A stretch of DNA of 32,623 nucleotides from Bog-473 sp036491435 (GTDB lineage: Bacteria > Actinomycetota > Acidimicrobiia > Acidimicrobiales > RAAP-2), in assembly GCA_036491435.1 (NCBI GenBank), contig DASXBZ010000020.1:1-32623 (forward strand). The letters run 5' to 3'. The translations under genes were made by a program, and so were the position numbers. The notes under the pieces were generated by a model, which made no database searches, had not been told where the DNA came from, and saw nothing but the letters and a program-made list of their open reading frames with translations. Shown one piece after another: positions 1 through 6,939 of the stretch; position 1 is the stretch's first letter, and each line of letters starts with the position of its first letter.

Positions 1-105
1 GATGTACTGGCTCACCACCGCCTCCAAGATGGCGGCGCGACGGACGTTGAGCTCGGAGTCCCCGAGGTCGTCGAAATGCGGAGCGGAGTCAGCGTTGGGC
101 GTCAT
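1..105 (-). CDS. hrcA: Heat-inducible repressor HrcA, N-terminal 35 residues only
   Basis: Only the 5' end is in the window; the gene runs off the left edge. HrcA is the DNA-binding repressor of class I heat-shock genes and binds the CIRCE operator with a winged helix. The visible segment contains LNVRRAAILEAVVSQYI, which matches the first helix of HrcA proteins (R..IL.AVV..YI, normally followed by TGEPVGS, here beyond the edge). The identification is strongly supported by a perfect CIRCE dyad 9 nt before the ATG. hrcA usually precedes dnaJ, which would lie outside the window. The short acidic stretch before the helix (MTPNADSAPHFDDLGDSE) is longer than in many HrcA proteins, so a start closer to the helix is possible, although no other ATG is seen. 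Confidence 0.82.
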   Translation of the reverse strand, partial: MTPNADSAPHFDDLGDSELNVRRAAILEAVVSQYI

Positions 106-113
106 GGGCGGAT

Positions 114-140
114 CTGGCACTCAAGTCTACCGAGTGCCAG
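114..140 (-). promoter_or_regulatory. CIRCE operator of hrcA, with a -10 motif inside it
   Basis: CTGGCACTC, 9 nt, then GAGTGCCAG form a perfect 9-9-9 dyad. This matches the CIRCE consensus (TTAGCACTC-N9-GAGTGCTAA) with the flank variation usual in high-GC genomes. It lies 9 nt upstream of the hrcA ATG. On the minus strand the 9-nt spacer contains TAGACT (124-129), which would serve as a -10 box, so bound HrcA would cover the core promoter. This is the arrangement expected for autoregulated hrcA. No convincing -35 box is visible. Confidence 0.92.
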
Positions 141-273
141 GCGCCCGGCCCCGTGCGCGCCTTGGGACCAGGCTGTTGTATGCGGCGGGACGGGGCCACC
201 TCCGACTGCCCATGATCAACGCGTGCAGGGATACCAAGGTCCGGGCGAAGAAGTGGGGTGCATAGGCGGCCGT

Positions 274-301
274 TCTTGACATTTGGCCCTGAATGTCAAG
301 A
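274..301 (-). terminator. Perfect 10-bp inverted repeat downstream of lepA (possible terminator)
   Basis: TCTTGACATT and AATGTCAAGA form perfect 10-bp arms around an 8-nt loop, 46 nt past the lepA stop and upstream of the hrcA promoter. The arms are richer in A/T than the surroundings. No U-run follows, so this would be a non-canonical terminator; many actinobacterial terminators lack U tracts. It could instead be an operator for an unknown regulator. Confidence 0.5.
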
Positions 302-346
302 CCTAGGCCGAATACACCCATAACGGCCCGCTCGAAATCCCGTCCT

Positions 347-2164
347 CTAGTCGTCCCCCAGCCGCAACGCCGAGATGAAGGCCTCCTGGGGTACCTCGAC
401 GCGCCCGATGTTCTTCATGCGCTTCTTGCCCTCTTTCTGCTTCTCGAGGAGCTTGCGCTTGCGCGTGATGTCGCCGCCGTAGCACTTGGCCAGGACGTCC
501 TTGCGCTTGGCCTTCACCGTCTCACGGGCCACGATGCGCCCGCCGATGGCCGCCTGGATCGGCACGTCGAACAGCTGGCGGGGAATGAGCTCGCGCAGCT
601 TCTCGGCCATCTTGCGCCCGTACACCTCGGCCGATCCGCGGTAGACGATCGTCGAGAAGGCGTCGACCGGCGTCTGGTTGATCAGGATGTCCACCCGCAC
701 GAGGTTCGCCGTCGCGTACCCCTCCGGCTCGTAGTCCAGCGACGCGTAGCCCTTCGTGCGCGACTTGAGCTGGTCGAAGAAGTCGATGACCACCTCCGCC
801 AAGGGAATCGTGTACACCAGCTCGACCCGTTCCGGCGAGAGGTACTCCATCCGGGTCATCTCCGCCCGCCGCGACTGGCACAGCTCCATCACGGTGCCCG
901 TGTACTCGCTCGGTGTGATGATCGTCGCCGAGAGCATCGGCTCGTCGATGTGGTCGAGCCGTGTCGCGTCGGGCAGCTCCGTGGGGTTGTCGACGTCGAC
1001 CTCGCCACCGTCGGTCAGGAAGGCCCGGTAGGCCACCGACGGCGCCGTGGCGATCAGAGACAGGTCGAACTCGCGCTCGAGGCGCTCGCGCACGATCTCC
1101 ATGTGCAGCAGCCCCAGGAACCCGCAGCGGAACCCGATGCCCAACGCGTGCGAAGTCTCCGGCTCGAACGTGAACGACGCGTCGTTCAGCTTGAGCTTGT
1201 CCAGCGCGTCACGCAGGTCGGGCAGTTCGTCGCCGTCGACGGGGTACAGCCCGCAGAACACCATGGGCTTGGGGTCCTGGTACCCGGCCAACGCTTCGGT
1301 CGCGCCGTGCACCGACGTCGTCACCGTCTCACCCGAGCGAGCCTCACCCACCTGCTTGATCCCCGCGATCATGTACCCGACCTCGCCGGGCCCCAGTTCC
1401 TTCTCGGGCACGGCGTCGGGCGTGCGCGCCCCGATCTCCTCCACGTCGTGGACCGCTCCGGCCTGCATGAAGCGCAGGCGCTCCCCGGACCGCAGCGTCC
1501 CGTCCACCACCCGGACCGAGCTCACGACCCCCCGGTACTGGTCGTAGGAGGAGTCGAAGATCAGCGCGCGCAGCGGCGCCGACGCATCACCGACCGGCGG
1601 CGGGATCCTCGCGATGATGGCGTCCAGCAGCTCGCGCACGCCCTCGCCCGTCTTCGCCGAGATCAGGAGGATCGACTCGGCCGGCAGACCGAGCACGTGC
1701 TCGATTTCGAGCGCGCTGCGCACCGGATCCGCCGCCGGCAGGTCGATCTTGTTGAGCACCGGGACGATCTCGAGATCGTGCTCGAGGGCCTGGTAGGCGT
1801 TGGCGAGCGTCTGCGCCTGGATCCCCTGGCTCGCGTCCACCAGCAACACCGCCCCCTCGCAGGCCGCCAGCGAGCGGGACACCTCGTACCCGAAGTCGAC
1901 GTGGCCCGGCGTGTCGATCAGGTGCAGCACGTGGCCGGCGTGCTGCACCCGGACGTTCTGCGCCTTGATGGTGATGCCCCGCTCCCGCTCGATGTCCATG
2001 GAGTCGAGGTACTGCTCCCGCATCAGCCGGGGGTCGACGGCGCCGGTCATCTCGAGGATGCGGTCCGAGAGCGTCGACTTGCCGTGGTCGACGTGGCTGA
2101 TGATGGAGAAGTTGCGGATGCGCTCGACCGCAGCGGGTCCACGGTCGTTGGCGGGGGGTGGCAC
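347..2164 (-). CDS. lepA: Elongation factor 4 (LepA), ribosome-associated GTPase
   Basis: LepA/EF4 is a translational GTPase that acts on stalled or newly formed ribosomes. The G1 motif (HVDHGKST) lies near residue 20, followed by RERGITI, the G3 motif DTPGHVDF and the G4 motif NKIDLP. The EF4-specific C-terminal region is complete, ending IGRVEVPQEAFISALRLGDD. I place the start at the GTG at 2164, which gives 605 residues, close to the usual 600. An in-frame upstream ATG at 2266 would add 34 low-complexity residues and would cross a -10 motif (2174-2179) that suits leaderless transcription from the GTG. The gene is divergent from rpsT and precedes hrcA. hemW, often found between lepA and hrcA, is not there. 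Confidence 0.97.
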   Translation of the reverse strand: MPPPANDRGPAAVERIRNFSIISHVDHGKSTLSDRILEMTGAVDPRLMREQYLDSMDIERERGITIKAQNVRVQHAGHVLHLIDTPGHVDFGYEVSRSLAACEGAVLLVDASQGIQAQTLANAYQALEHDLEIVPVLNKIDLPAADPVRSALEIEHVLGLPAESILLISAKTGEGVRELLDAIIARIPPPVGDASAPLRALIFDSSYDQYRGVVSSVRVVDGTLRSGERLRFMQAGAVHDVEEIGARTPDAVPEKELGPGEVGYMIAGIKQVGEARSGETVTTSVHGATEALAGYQDPKPMVFCGLYPVDGDELPDLRDALDKLKLNDASFTFEPETSHALGIGFRCGFLGLLHMEIVRERLEREFDLSLIATAPSVAYRAFLTDGGEVDVDNPTELPDATRLDHIDEPMLSATIITPSEYTGTVMELCQSRRAEMTRMEYLSPERVELVYTIPLAEVVIDFFDQLKSRTKGYASLDYEPEGYATANLVRVDILINQTPVDAFSTIVYRGSAEVYGRKMAEKLRELIPRQLFDVPIQAAIGGRIVARETVKAKRKDVLAKCYGGDITRKRKLLEKQKEGKKRMKNIGRVEVPQEAFISALRLGDD

Positions 2165-2173
2165 GGTCCGTCG

Positions 2174-2179
2174 ATCGTA
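2174..2179 (-). promoter_or_regulatory. -10 motif TACGAT for lepA, leaderless spacing
   Basis: TACGAT on the minus strand lies 9 nt before the preferred GTG start of lepA. This puts transcription initiation at or within a few bases of the start codon. No Shine-Dalgarno sequence precedes the GTG. No clear -35 box is visible. Confidence 0.45.
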
Positions 2180-2270
2180 CCGGCCTTGCCCCCGGCTCCC
2201 GGTCGCCTGGCCTGGGCTGTTGTTCCCCCCGATCCCGTCTTCCGCCTGCCGGATGGTGGCCGCCACCTGC

Positions 2271-2276
2271 TACAGT
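2271..2276 (+). promoter_or_regulatory. Candidate -10 motif TACAGT for rpsT
   Basis: TACAGT fits the actinobacterial TANNNT -10 pattern and would give a leader of about 65 nt with a clear Shine-Dalgarno sequence, GAGGA, at 2331-2335. No recognisable -35 box was found at the usual distance, so this is tentative. Confidence 0.35.
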
Positions 2277-2344
2277 TGTCTCTCCGTTCCGGTGAGGTCA
2301 GGCCCTGCCTCCGGACCCTTTCGAAAAACCGAGGACTTCTTCAC

Positions 2345-2617
2345 GTGGCCAACATCAAGAGCCAGATCAAGCGGAACCGCCAGAACGAGAAGCGCCGCCT
2401 ACGCAACAAGTCGGTCCGGGCCGAGATGCGCACGCGCGGCAAGTCGGCCGTCGTGGCCGCCGAGGCCGGTGCGGACGACACCGCGGAGCTGCTGCGACTG
2501 GCCGTGAAGCGGATCGACAAGGCGGCGTCCCAGGGTGTGATCCACACGAACACGGCGGCCAACCACAAGTCGCGCCTGGTGCGGCGGATCGCCGCCATCG
2601 AGGCCGCCGCCGAGTAA
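2345..2617 (+). CDS. rpsT: 30S ribosomal protein S20
   Basis: S20 binds 16S rRNA early in 30S assembly. The 90-residue product begins (M)ANIKSQIKRNRQNEKRR, the typical basic S20 N-terminus, and has the conserved IHTNTAANHKSRL near its C-terminus. The length is close to the usual 85-90 residues. The start is a GTG nine bases after GAGGA. The gene is monocistronic here and faces the next gene tail to tail with a 27-nt gap. In many bacteria rpsT lies near holA and lepA; here holA lies 5 kb away on the other strand. Confidence 0.97.
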   Translation: MANIKSQIKRNRQNEKRRLRNKSVRAEMRTRGKSAVVAAEAGADDTAELLRLAVKRIDKAASQGVIHTNTAANHKSRLVRRIAAIEAAAE

Positions 2618-2644
2618 CGACCTCGCCGGCCGCGCCCGTCGGGG

Positions 2645-3160
2645 CTAGTGGGCGGCCATGTTGAAGGTGAACATCCTCTCCGGCTCGATGCGCGCCGCGA
2701 TCGCGTTTGCGTCGTTCAGCCACTCCTCGAAGGCCGGCCCCTGCTTCGGCACGTACTCGTCGAGCATCGCTTGCCGCAGCTCGGCGGCCGCCGGGTCGGC
2801 CATCGGCAGCAGCCGCTCCGCCCGCCCGTGCACCGTCACGGCGAGCTCCTCCCCCGGCAGATAGGTCGCGCTGCACTGCGGCCGGGCCGCCAGGTGCCGC
2901 ATGCGCACCGACTCGGTACCCGAGCTGAACCAGAAGGTGCCGTGCAGGAAGTAGCCGTCGACCGGCCCGACCAGCGGCCGTCCGTCCGCCGTCACCGTGG
3001 CGAGCACAAGCAGTCGCATGCCCTGCAGCCGCTCGGCGAGCTGGGGGGCGTCGAGCCGTCGCTCCTTGGTGATGATGCTGCTGAGGTGCGGCCCGGCGCT
3101 CGCCATGGAGGCGTCGAGCACGGTCTGGAGGCGGTCCAGTTCCTCTGGTGTCTCGAGCAT
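2645..3160 (-). CDS. Pyridoxamine 5'-phosphate oxidase-like flavin/F420-binding split-barrel protein
   Basis: The 171-residue protein has a split-barrel core typical of PNPOx-like FMN- or F420-binding proteins: LLVLATVTADGRPLVGPVDG near residue 50, followed by FWFSSGTESVRMRHLAARP and CSATYLPGEELAVTVHGRAE. Members reduce or bind small substrates, and the exact substrate cannot be told from sequence. I chose the ATG at 3160 because the conserved fold begins soon after it. An in-frame GTG at 3190 would add 10 residues with no family resemblance. The gene is divergent from the VOC protein gene and convergent with rpsT. Confidence 0.8.
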   Translation of the reverse strand: MLETPEELDRLQTVLDASMASAGPHLSSIITKERRLDAPQLAERLQGMRLLVLATVTADGRPLVGPVDGYFLHGTFWFSSGTESVRMRHLAARPQCSATYLPGEELAVTVHGRAERLLPMADPAAAELRQAMLDEYVPKQGPAFEEWLNDANAIAARIEPERMFTFNMAAH

Positions 3161-3218
3161 GCCGCCAGTCCAGCACCGGGCTGCTCGCACCCGCAGCGGT
3201 TGGCGCGAAGCTGGGGTG

Positions 3219-3620
3219 ATGGCGGACGAGTCCGAAACGAGCGTGATCCCGATCCTCGTCTACGAGGACATCGAGGCGGCCCACGACTTCCTCGTGGCCA
3301 CGTTCGGGTTCACCTCGGGCGGCATCTATCGGGCCGACGACGGCGCCGTCGTGCACGCCGAGGTCCGGGCGGGCGATTCCCCGATCTGGCTCCACCAGGT
3401 CACCGCCGAGCACGAGATGGCCTCACCCAAGGGCGCCGCCGGCTCCCACGGAGGGCTCGAGGTGCTCGTGCCCGACGTGGACGCACACTTCGCCACGGTG
3501 AAGGAGTCCGGCGCCCGCATCGACAGCGAACCCTCGGACCAGGACTACGGGCGGCGCGAGTACGGGGTGCGCGACCCCGAGAACCATCGCTGGTGGTTCT
3601 CCTCGCCGCTCGCCGGCTGA
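3219..3620 (+). CDS. Glyoxalase/bleomycin-resistance (VOC) family protein
   Basis: The 133-residue protein has the vicinal oxygen chelate fold: IPILVYEDIEAAHDFLVATFGF at the start and a closing half with LEVLVPDVDAHFATVKESGA, then YGVRDPENHRWWFSSP. VOC proteins bind metals or sequester small molecules; the paired beta-alpha-beta-beta-beta units fit glyoxalase, dioxygenase or resistance roles. The C-terminal pattern RDPENHRW is close to the common DPxGNxW(E) form. The stop overlaps the start of the following methyltransferase by one base, so the two are likely co-translated. GGGGTG precedes the ATG as a weak ribosome site. Confidence 0.88.
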   Translation: MADESETSVIPILVYEDIEAAHDFLVATFGFTSGGIYRADDGAVVHAEVRAGDSPIWLHQVTAEHEMASPKGAAGSHGGLEVLVPDVDAHFATVKESGARIDSEPSDQDYGRREYGVRDPENHRWWFSSPLAG

Positions 3621-4243
3621 TGTCTCGTCCCCCGACCAGTCACGAACGCACGAGCGGGCGGTCCTGGGACGCGTCCTACCAGGGCCACGACCCGGCGCCC
3701 TGGGACATCGGCCGGCCGCAGGAGGCCTTCGTGCGCGTCGCCTCGGAGGGCGGATTTCGCGGCGCCGTCCTTGATGCCGGCTGCGGGACCGGTGAACACG
3801 CGTTGCTCGCCGCCTCGCTCGGGCTTCCGGTCTTGGGCGTCGACCTCGCCGCGACGGCCATCGAGCTCGCCCGGGTAAAGGCGGCGGACCGCGGGATCGA
3901 CGCTGAATTCGCGGTGGCCGACGCCTTCGAGCTCGACCGGCTGGGGCGCCGCTTCGACACGGTGCTGGACTGCGGCCTGTTCCACACCTGCGACGAAGAC
4001 GAGCGATCGAAGTATGTGGCGAGCCTCGCGTCCGTGACCGAGCACGACGGAACCCTCTACGTGTTGTGCTTCAGCGACGCCGCTCCCGATATCGGTCCCC
4101 ACCCTGTGCGAGAAGAAGAGCTGCCAGCCTCTTTCACCCAACCGCGCGGTTGGAACGTCAAGGGCGTCGAACCGGCGACGATCCAGACGACCTTCATCGA
4201 GCAGGGCGTCCCCGCCTGCTTCGCGACGATCACACGCCTCTGA
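3620..4243 (+). CDS. Class I SAM-dependent methyltransferase
   Basis: The 207-residue protein has SAM-binding motif I (VLDAGCGTGEHALLAA) near residue 50, an acidic loop after beta-2 (VLGVDLAATAIELA), then EFAVADAFEL and FDTVLDCGLFH. The architecture matches small-molecule methyltransferases of the thiopurine or tellurite-resistance kind, including the N-terminal WDxxYxGxxPAPWDIGRPQ (here WDASYQGHDPAPWDIGRPQ). The substrate is unknown. The start ATG shares its A with the stop of the VOC gene, so the two genes form a coupled pair. It ends 10 nt from the convergent SRPBCC gene. Confidence 0.9.
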   Translation: MSRPPTSHERTSGRSWDASYQGHDPAPWDIGRPQEAFVRVASEGGFRGAVLDAGCGTGEHALLAASLGLPVLGVDLAATAIELARVKAADRGIDAEFAVADAFELDRLGRRFDTVLDCGLFHTCDEDERSKYVASLASVTEHDGTLYVLCFSDAAPDIGPHPVREEELPASFTQPRGWNVKGVEPATIQTTFIEQGVPACFATITRL

Positions 4244-4253
4244 CCGTGTGCGT

Positions 4254-4712
4254 TCAGGCGGCGGGACTCTCCTTCGCGTTGGGCGCGCCCTGCCCGGTGG
4301 TGATGAGCTGTCGGAGACTGTTGTTGATGTAGAAGGCCCAGGCGCTCGTGCACTGGTCGTAGCACTCGAACTCGGGTGTGAGCCCGACGTGGGAGAACCG
4401 GACTTCGGTCTGACCGCCCGCCGGAACGACCTCGAAGACGACTTCGGTGCCGGTCCACTCGTTGGGATCCTCGGTGAAGTTGAGTTGGGAGTCCACGATC
4501 TGCCAGACCACCTTGTGGCCGGGGAGCAGCTCGCTGATCCGTTGCTTCGAGTAGTGGATGTCCTCGTAGCGGTAGGTGAACACTTCACCCTTGGCGTCGG
4601 TCCGGCCCTCGATCTCGCCGGACCACCAGCCGCGCACGTTCGTGATAGCGGCGAAGGCCTCGTCGGGCGTCTGGTCCACCACGAACGCGGTGGAAAAGTT
4701 CTGGCTGGTCAT
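4254..4712 (-). CDS. SRPBCC/AHSA1-like START-fold protein
   Basis: The 152-residue protein shows the SRPBCC pattern: an N-terminal strand (TSQNFSTAFVVDQTPDEAF) and AITNVRGWWSGEIEG, then EVVFEVVPAGGQTEVRFSHVGL and a C-terminal helix (AWAFYINNSLRQLITTGQG). The fold forms a hydrophobic pocket that binds lipids or polyketides, and many such proteins, called AHSA1-like, have no known ligand. The ATG has a good ribosome site (GAAAGGA). It is divergent from the SDR gene, and the 160-bp region between them holds a perfect 12-bp inverted repeat, so the two may share a regulator. Confidence 0.85.
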   Translation of the reverse strand: MTSQNFSTAFVVDQTPDEAFAAITNVRGWWSGEIEGRTDAKGEVFTYRYEDIHYSKQRISELLPGHKVVWQIVDSQLNFTEDPNEWTGTEVVFEVVPAGGQTEVRFSHVGLTPEFECYDQCTSAWAFYINNSLRQLITTGQGAPNAKESPAA

Positions 4713-4772
4713 TGCTTCGTTCCTTTCTTGGGGGGAATCCACTTCCACCCGATGTAACTGCTCGACCCGAAG

Positions 4773-4814
4773 AAAGTCGTCGCGCCCACGCCCGAATTCG
4801 TCCGCGACGACTTT
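4773..4814. promoter_or_regulatory. Perfect 12-bp inverted repeat between divergent SRPBCC and SDR genes
   Basis: AAAGTCGTCGCG (4773-4784) and CGCGACGACTTT (4803-4814) are exact reverse complements with an 18-nt spacer. The repeat sits centrally between two divergent start codons, so it is better placed as an operator than a terminator. TGTAAC also occurs on both sides, at 4753-4758 and 4831-4836. The regulator is unknown, and no regulator gene lies next to it. Confidence 0.6.
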
Positions 4815-4872
4815 TCGGCGCCCGGCCGGTTGTAACGGCGAGGGGACCACCCTGAGCCAAGGAGGCCATCCG

Positions 4873-5625
4873 ATGCCCGCTTCGAACCAGACCATCCCCA
4901 CCGCCATCGTGACCGGGGCCAGCCGGGGCTTCGGCCGGGCGGTCGCCGGCGCGCTCCACGCCGACGGCGCCCGGGTCGTCGCCGTCGCCCGCAGCGCGGA
5001 GCCGCTCGAGAGCCTGCGCGCCGAGCTCGGCGAGCGCCTCGTCCCGGTTGTCGCCGACGCGGCCGACCCCGTGGTCGCGGGCATGCTGGTCGGGCAGTAC
5101 GAGCCGGACGTGCTCGTGCTCAATGCGGGCGCGGCACCGCTCCCACGGCCGCTCCACGAGCACACGTGGGAGACCTTCAGCCGCAACTGGGACGTGGACG
5201 TCCGCCACGCCTTCCACTGGCTGCGCGAGGCCTTGCTCCAACCCCTCCGCCCGGGCAGCACCGTCGTCGTGATGTCGAGCGGCGCCGCCCTGTTCGGCTC
5301 ACCGCTCAGTGGCGGCTACGCCGGGGCCAAGGCCACGGTCCGCTTCATCACCGGGTATGCCGCTGACGAGTCGGCCCGTGCCGGGCTGGGCATCCGGTTC
5401 GTCTCGGTGTTGCCGAAGTTGACGCCGGCGACCGACATCGGGGCGATGGCCGTCGAGGCGTACGCGCGTCGCAACGACATGACGGTTGAGGCGTATCTCG
5501 AAGAGGTCGGGCCCGGCATCACACCCGAGGATGTCGGCAAGGCGACCCTTGAGCTCGTCTCGGCGGCCGAACACGATGCCGGGGCGTTCTTGTTGACGCC
5601 GGCCGGTCTGTCGCCTCTCCAGTGA
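4873..5625 (+). CDS. Short-chain dehydrogenase/reductase
   Basis: This 250-residue SDR would be an NAD(P)-dependent oxidoreductase. The cofactor motif TGASRGFG is near residue 15, LVLNAGA follows, the catalytic Ser lies in VVMSSGAA, and the catalytic pair is in YAGAK (Y and K four residues apart). ARS after the second strand hints at NADP preference. The substrate is not evident. The ATG follows AAGGAGG with good spacing. The gene is upstream of the sigma factor gene, with a 25-nt gap containing a separate -10 motif, so read-through is possible but not required. Confidence 0.93.
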   Translation: MPASNQTIPTAIVTGASRGFGRAVAGALHADGARVVAVARSAEPLESLRAELGERLVPVVADAADPVVAGMLVGQYEPDVLVLNAGAAPLPRPLHEHTWETFSRNWDVDVRHAFHWLREALLQPLRPGSTVVVMSSGAALFGSPLSGGYAGAKATVRFITGYAADESARAGLGIRFVSVLPKLTPATDIGAMAVEAYARRNDMTVEAYLEEVGPGITPEDVGKATLELVSAAEHDAGAFLLTPAGLSPLQ

Positions 5626-5638
5626 TCGTCCCCGGCCG

Positions 5639-5644
5639 TAGGCT
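5639..5644 (+). promoter_or_regulatory. -10 motif TAGGCT for the sigma factor gene, leaderless spacing
   Basis: TAGGCT lies six bases before the GTG start of the sigma factor gene, inside the 25-nt gap after the SDR gene. No Shine-Dalgarno sequence precedes the GTG. The layout matches the other TANNNT-start pairs in this window. Confidence 0.5.
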
Positions 5645-5650
5645 GCGCTC

Positions 5651-6628
5651 GTGAGCGCGGCCCGCGTGACCGGTGCGGTATCCGCCGAGCAGTTGGAGCC
5701 GTACCGTCACGAGTTGACCGGCTACTGCTACCGGATGCTCGGATCGATCCACGAAGCCGAGGACGCGGTGCAGGACACGATGGTGCGGGCGTGGCGAGCG
5801 CTCGACCGCTTCGAGGATCGTGAAGGGCTCCGTCCCTGGCTCTATCGGATCGCGACGAACGTCTGCATAGACATGTCCAAGGGTCGGGCCCGGCGCGCCC
5901 TGCCGATGGACGTCGCACCGGCGCAGACGGGCGAGCTCGTCCGCGGCGACGTCCGCCCCGAAGCGTTTTGGATCGGGCCGGCGCCCGACCGCATGGTCTT
6001 GCCGTCGCCCGACGACCCCGCGGAGCGGGCCGTGGCCCGCGAGTCCGTGCGGATCGCCTTCATCGCCGCCCTGCAGCATCTCGCACCTCGTCAGCGGGCC
6101 GTGCTGATTCTGCGCGACGTGCTGCGGTGGCCGGCAGCCGAGGTCGCCGTGCTGCTCGAGACGAGCGCGACCGCGGTGAACAGCACGCTGCGCCGCGCCC
6201 GCGCCGCGGTCGGTGACGCGCAGCCGGACCTGACCCCGAGGGAGCCGTCAACCGAGGATCGTGAGGTCTTGGCGGCCTATGTCGATGCCTTCGAGCGCGA
6301 CGACATCGACGGACTCGTCGCCCTGCTGCGGGACGACGCAATCCTCGAGATGCCGCCGTTCGAGCTGTGGATGCGCGGGCCGGCGGACATCCGCCGTTGG
6401 ATGGTCAAGGCCGAGGCCTTCGGCAAGGAGAGGTTCACCCCGATGAGCGCGAACGGCTCGCCCGCCGTGGCGGTGTACCGGACATTGGAGCCGGGCGGCC
6501 TGCCCCAGGCGTTCGCCATCCAGGTGCTCGATGTCGTCGAGGAGCGCATCGCTGCGATCCACGTTTTCTTGGAGCCGTCGCTCTTCGAGCTCTTCGGGCT
6601 CCCGAACCAACTGCTGCCGGAAGGCTGA
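5651..6628 (+). CDS. ECF RNA polymerase sigma factor with C-terminal SnoaL-like domain (SigG-like, TIGR02960 type)
   Basis: The 325-residue protein starts with sigma region 2 (YRHELTGYCYRMLGSIHEAE, then DAVQDTMVRAWRALDRF). Region 4 follows (LQHLAPRQRAVLILRDVLRW, then PAAEVAVLLETSATAVNSTL). The last 120 residues form a SnoaL/NTF2-like domain (REVLAAYVDAFERDDIDGL, then LRDDAILEMPPFELWMRGP). This is the architecture of the SigG/SigJ-like group of ECF sigma factors. In characterised members the extra domain takes part in regulation in place of a classic anti-sigma factor. It is followed after 2 nt by a STAS-domain gene, so the two are surely coupled. The regulon is unknown. Confidence 0.93.
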   Translation: MSAARVTGAVSAEQLEPYRHELTGYCYRMLGSIHEAEDAVQDTMVRAWRALDRFEDREGLRPWLYRIATNVCIDMSKGRARRALPMDVAPAQTGELVRGDVRPEAFWIGPAPDRMVLPSPDDPAERAVARESVRIAFIAALQHLAPRQRAVLILRDVLRWPAAEVAVLLETSATAVNSTLRRARAAVGDAQPDLTPREPSTEDREVLAAYVDAFERDDIDGLVALLRDDAILEMPPFELWMRGPADIRRWMVKAEAFGKERFTPMSANGSPAVAVYRTLEPGGLPQAFAIQVLDVVEERIAAIHVFLEPSLFELFGLPNQLLPEG

Positions 6629-6630
6629 GG

Positions 6631-6885
6631 ATGGAGCCGGGACGATCTCGCCCACGGGCAGAGGTCGTCGACATCGACCTGGACGTCTCGTGGTTGGTGC
6701 CGCCCGATCTCGGCGCAGTGGACGCCCTGGCCCGGCTGCAGGTCGCGGCGTCACGCTGCGGGCGGTCGCTGCAACTGCACGGCGCCTGCGCGGGGCTCCC
6801 GGAGCTTCTCGAGTTCGTCGGGCTGGGTGACGTCTTCCACCTCTGCGAGTGCTGTCGACCGTGCGTCGACGGCGCGAGCACCTGA
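6631..6885 (+). CDS. Small STAS-domain protein
   Basis: The 84-residue product follows the sigma factor stop by 2 nt. It resembles a STAS domain (anti-sigma-antagonist or MlaB type): a strand VVDIDLDVSW, then LGAVDALARLQVAASRCGRS, then LQLHGACAGLPELLEFVGLG, ending DVFHLCECCRPCVDGAST. The loop where the phospho-Ser/Thr of SpoIIAA sits is not obvious, so partner-switch control cannot be assumed. Its C-terminus is rich in Cys (CECCRPC), which could be redox- or metal-responsive. Coupling to the sigma gene suggests it modulates it; this is inference. Confidence 0.75.
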   Translation: MEPGRSRPRAEVVDIDLDVSWLVPPDLGAVDALARLQVAASRCGRSLQLHGACAGLPELLEFVGLGDVFHLCECCRPCVDGAST

Positions 6886-6939
6886 CCGACTCCTGATCAA
6901 ACGCTCGAGCCGACCGAACCGAGCTGTCCACGGGGAACA

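Noticed and set aside
127..321. Minus-strand 64-codon frame between lepA and hrcA
   Set aside because: It crosses the 10-bp hairpin and part of the CIRCE, lacks a ribosome site and has no family match.
2165..2266. N-terminal extension of LepA from an ATG at 2266
   Set aside because: It adds 34 low-complexity residues not seen in EF4 and would run through the TACGAT promoter motif. The GTG at 2164 gives the usual length.
293..2617. Very long plus-strand open frame (over 700 codons) opposite lepA and joined to rpsT
   Set aside because: It is the shadow of lepA in a high-GC genome, with an Arg/His/Val-rich translation and no family resemblance. Only its last 90 codons, rpsT, are real.
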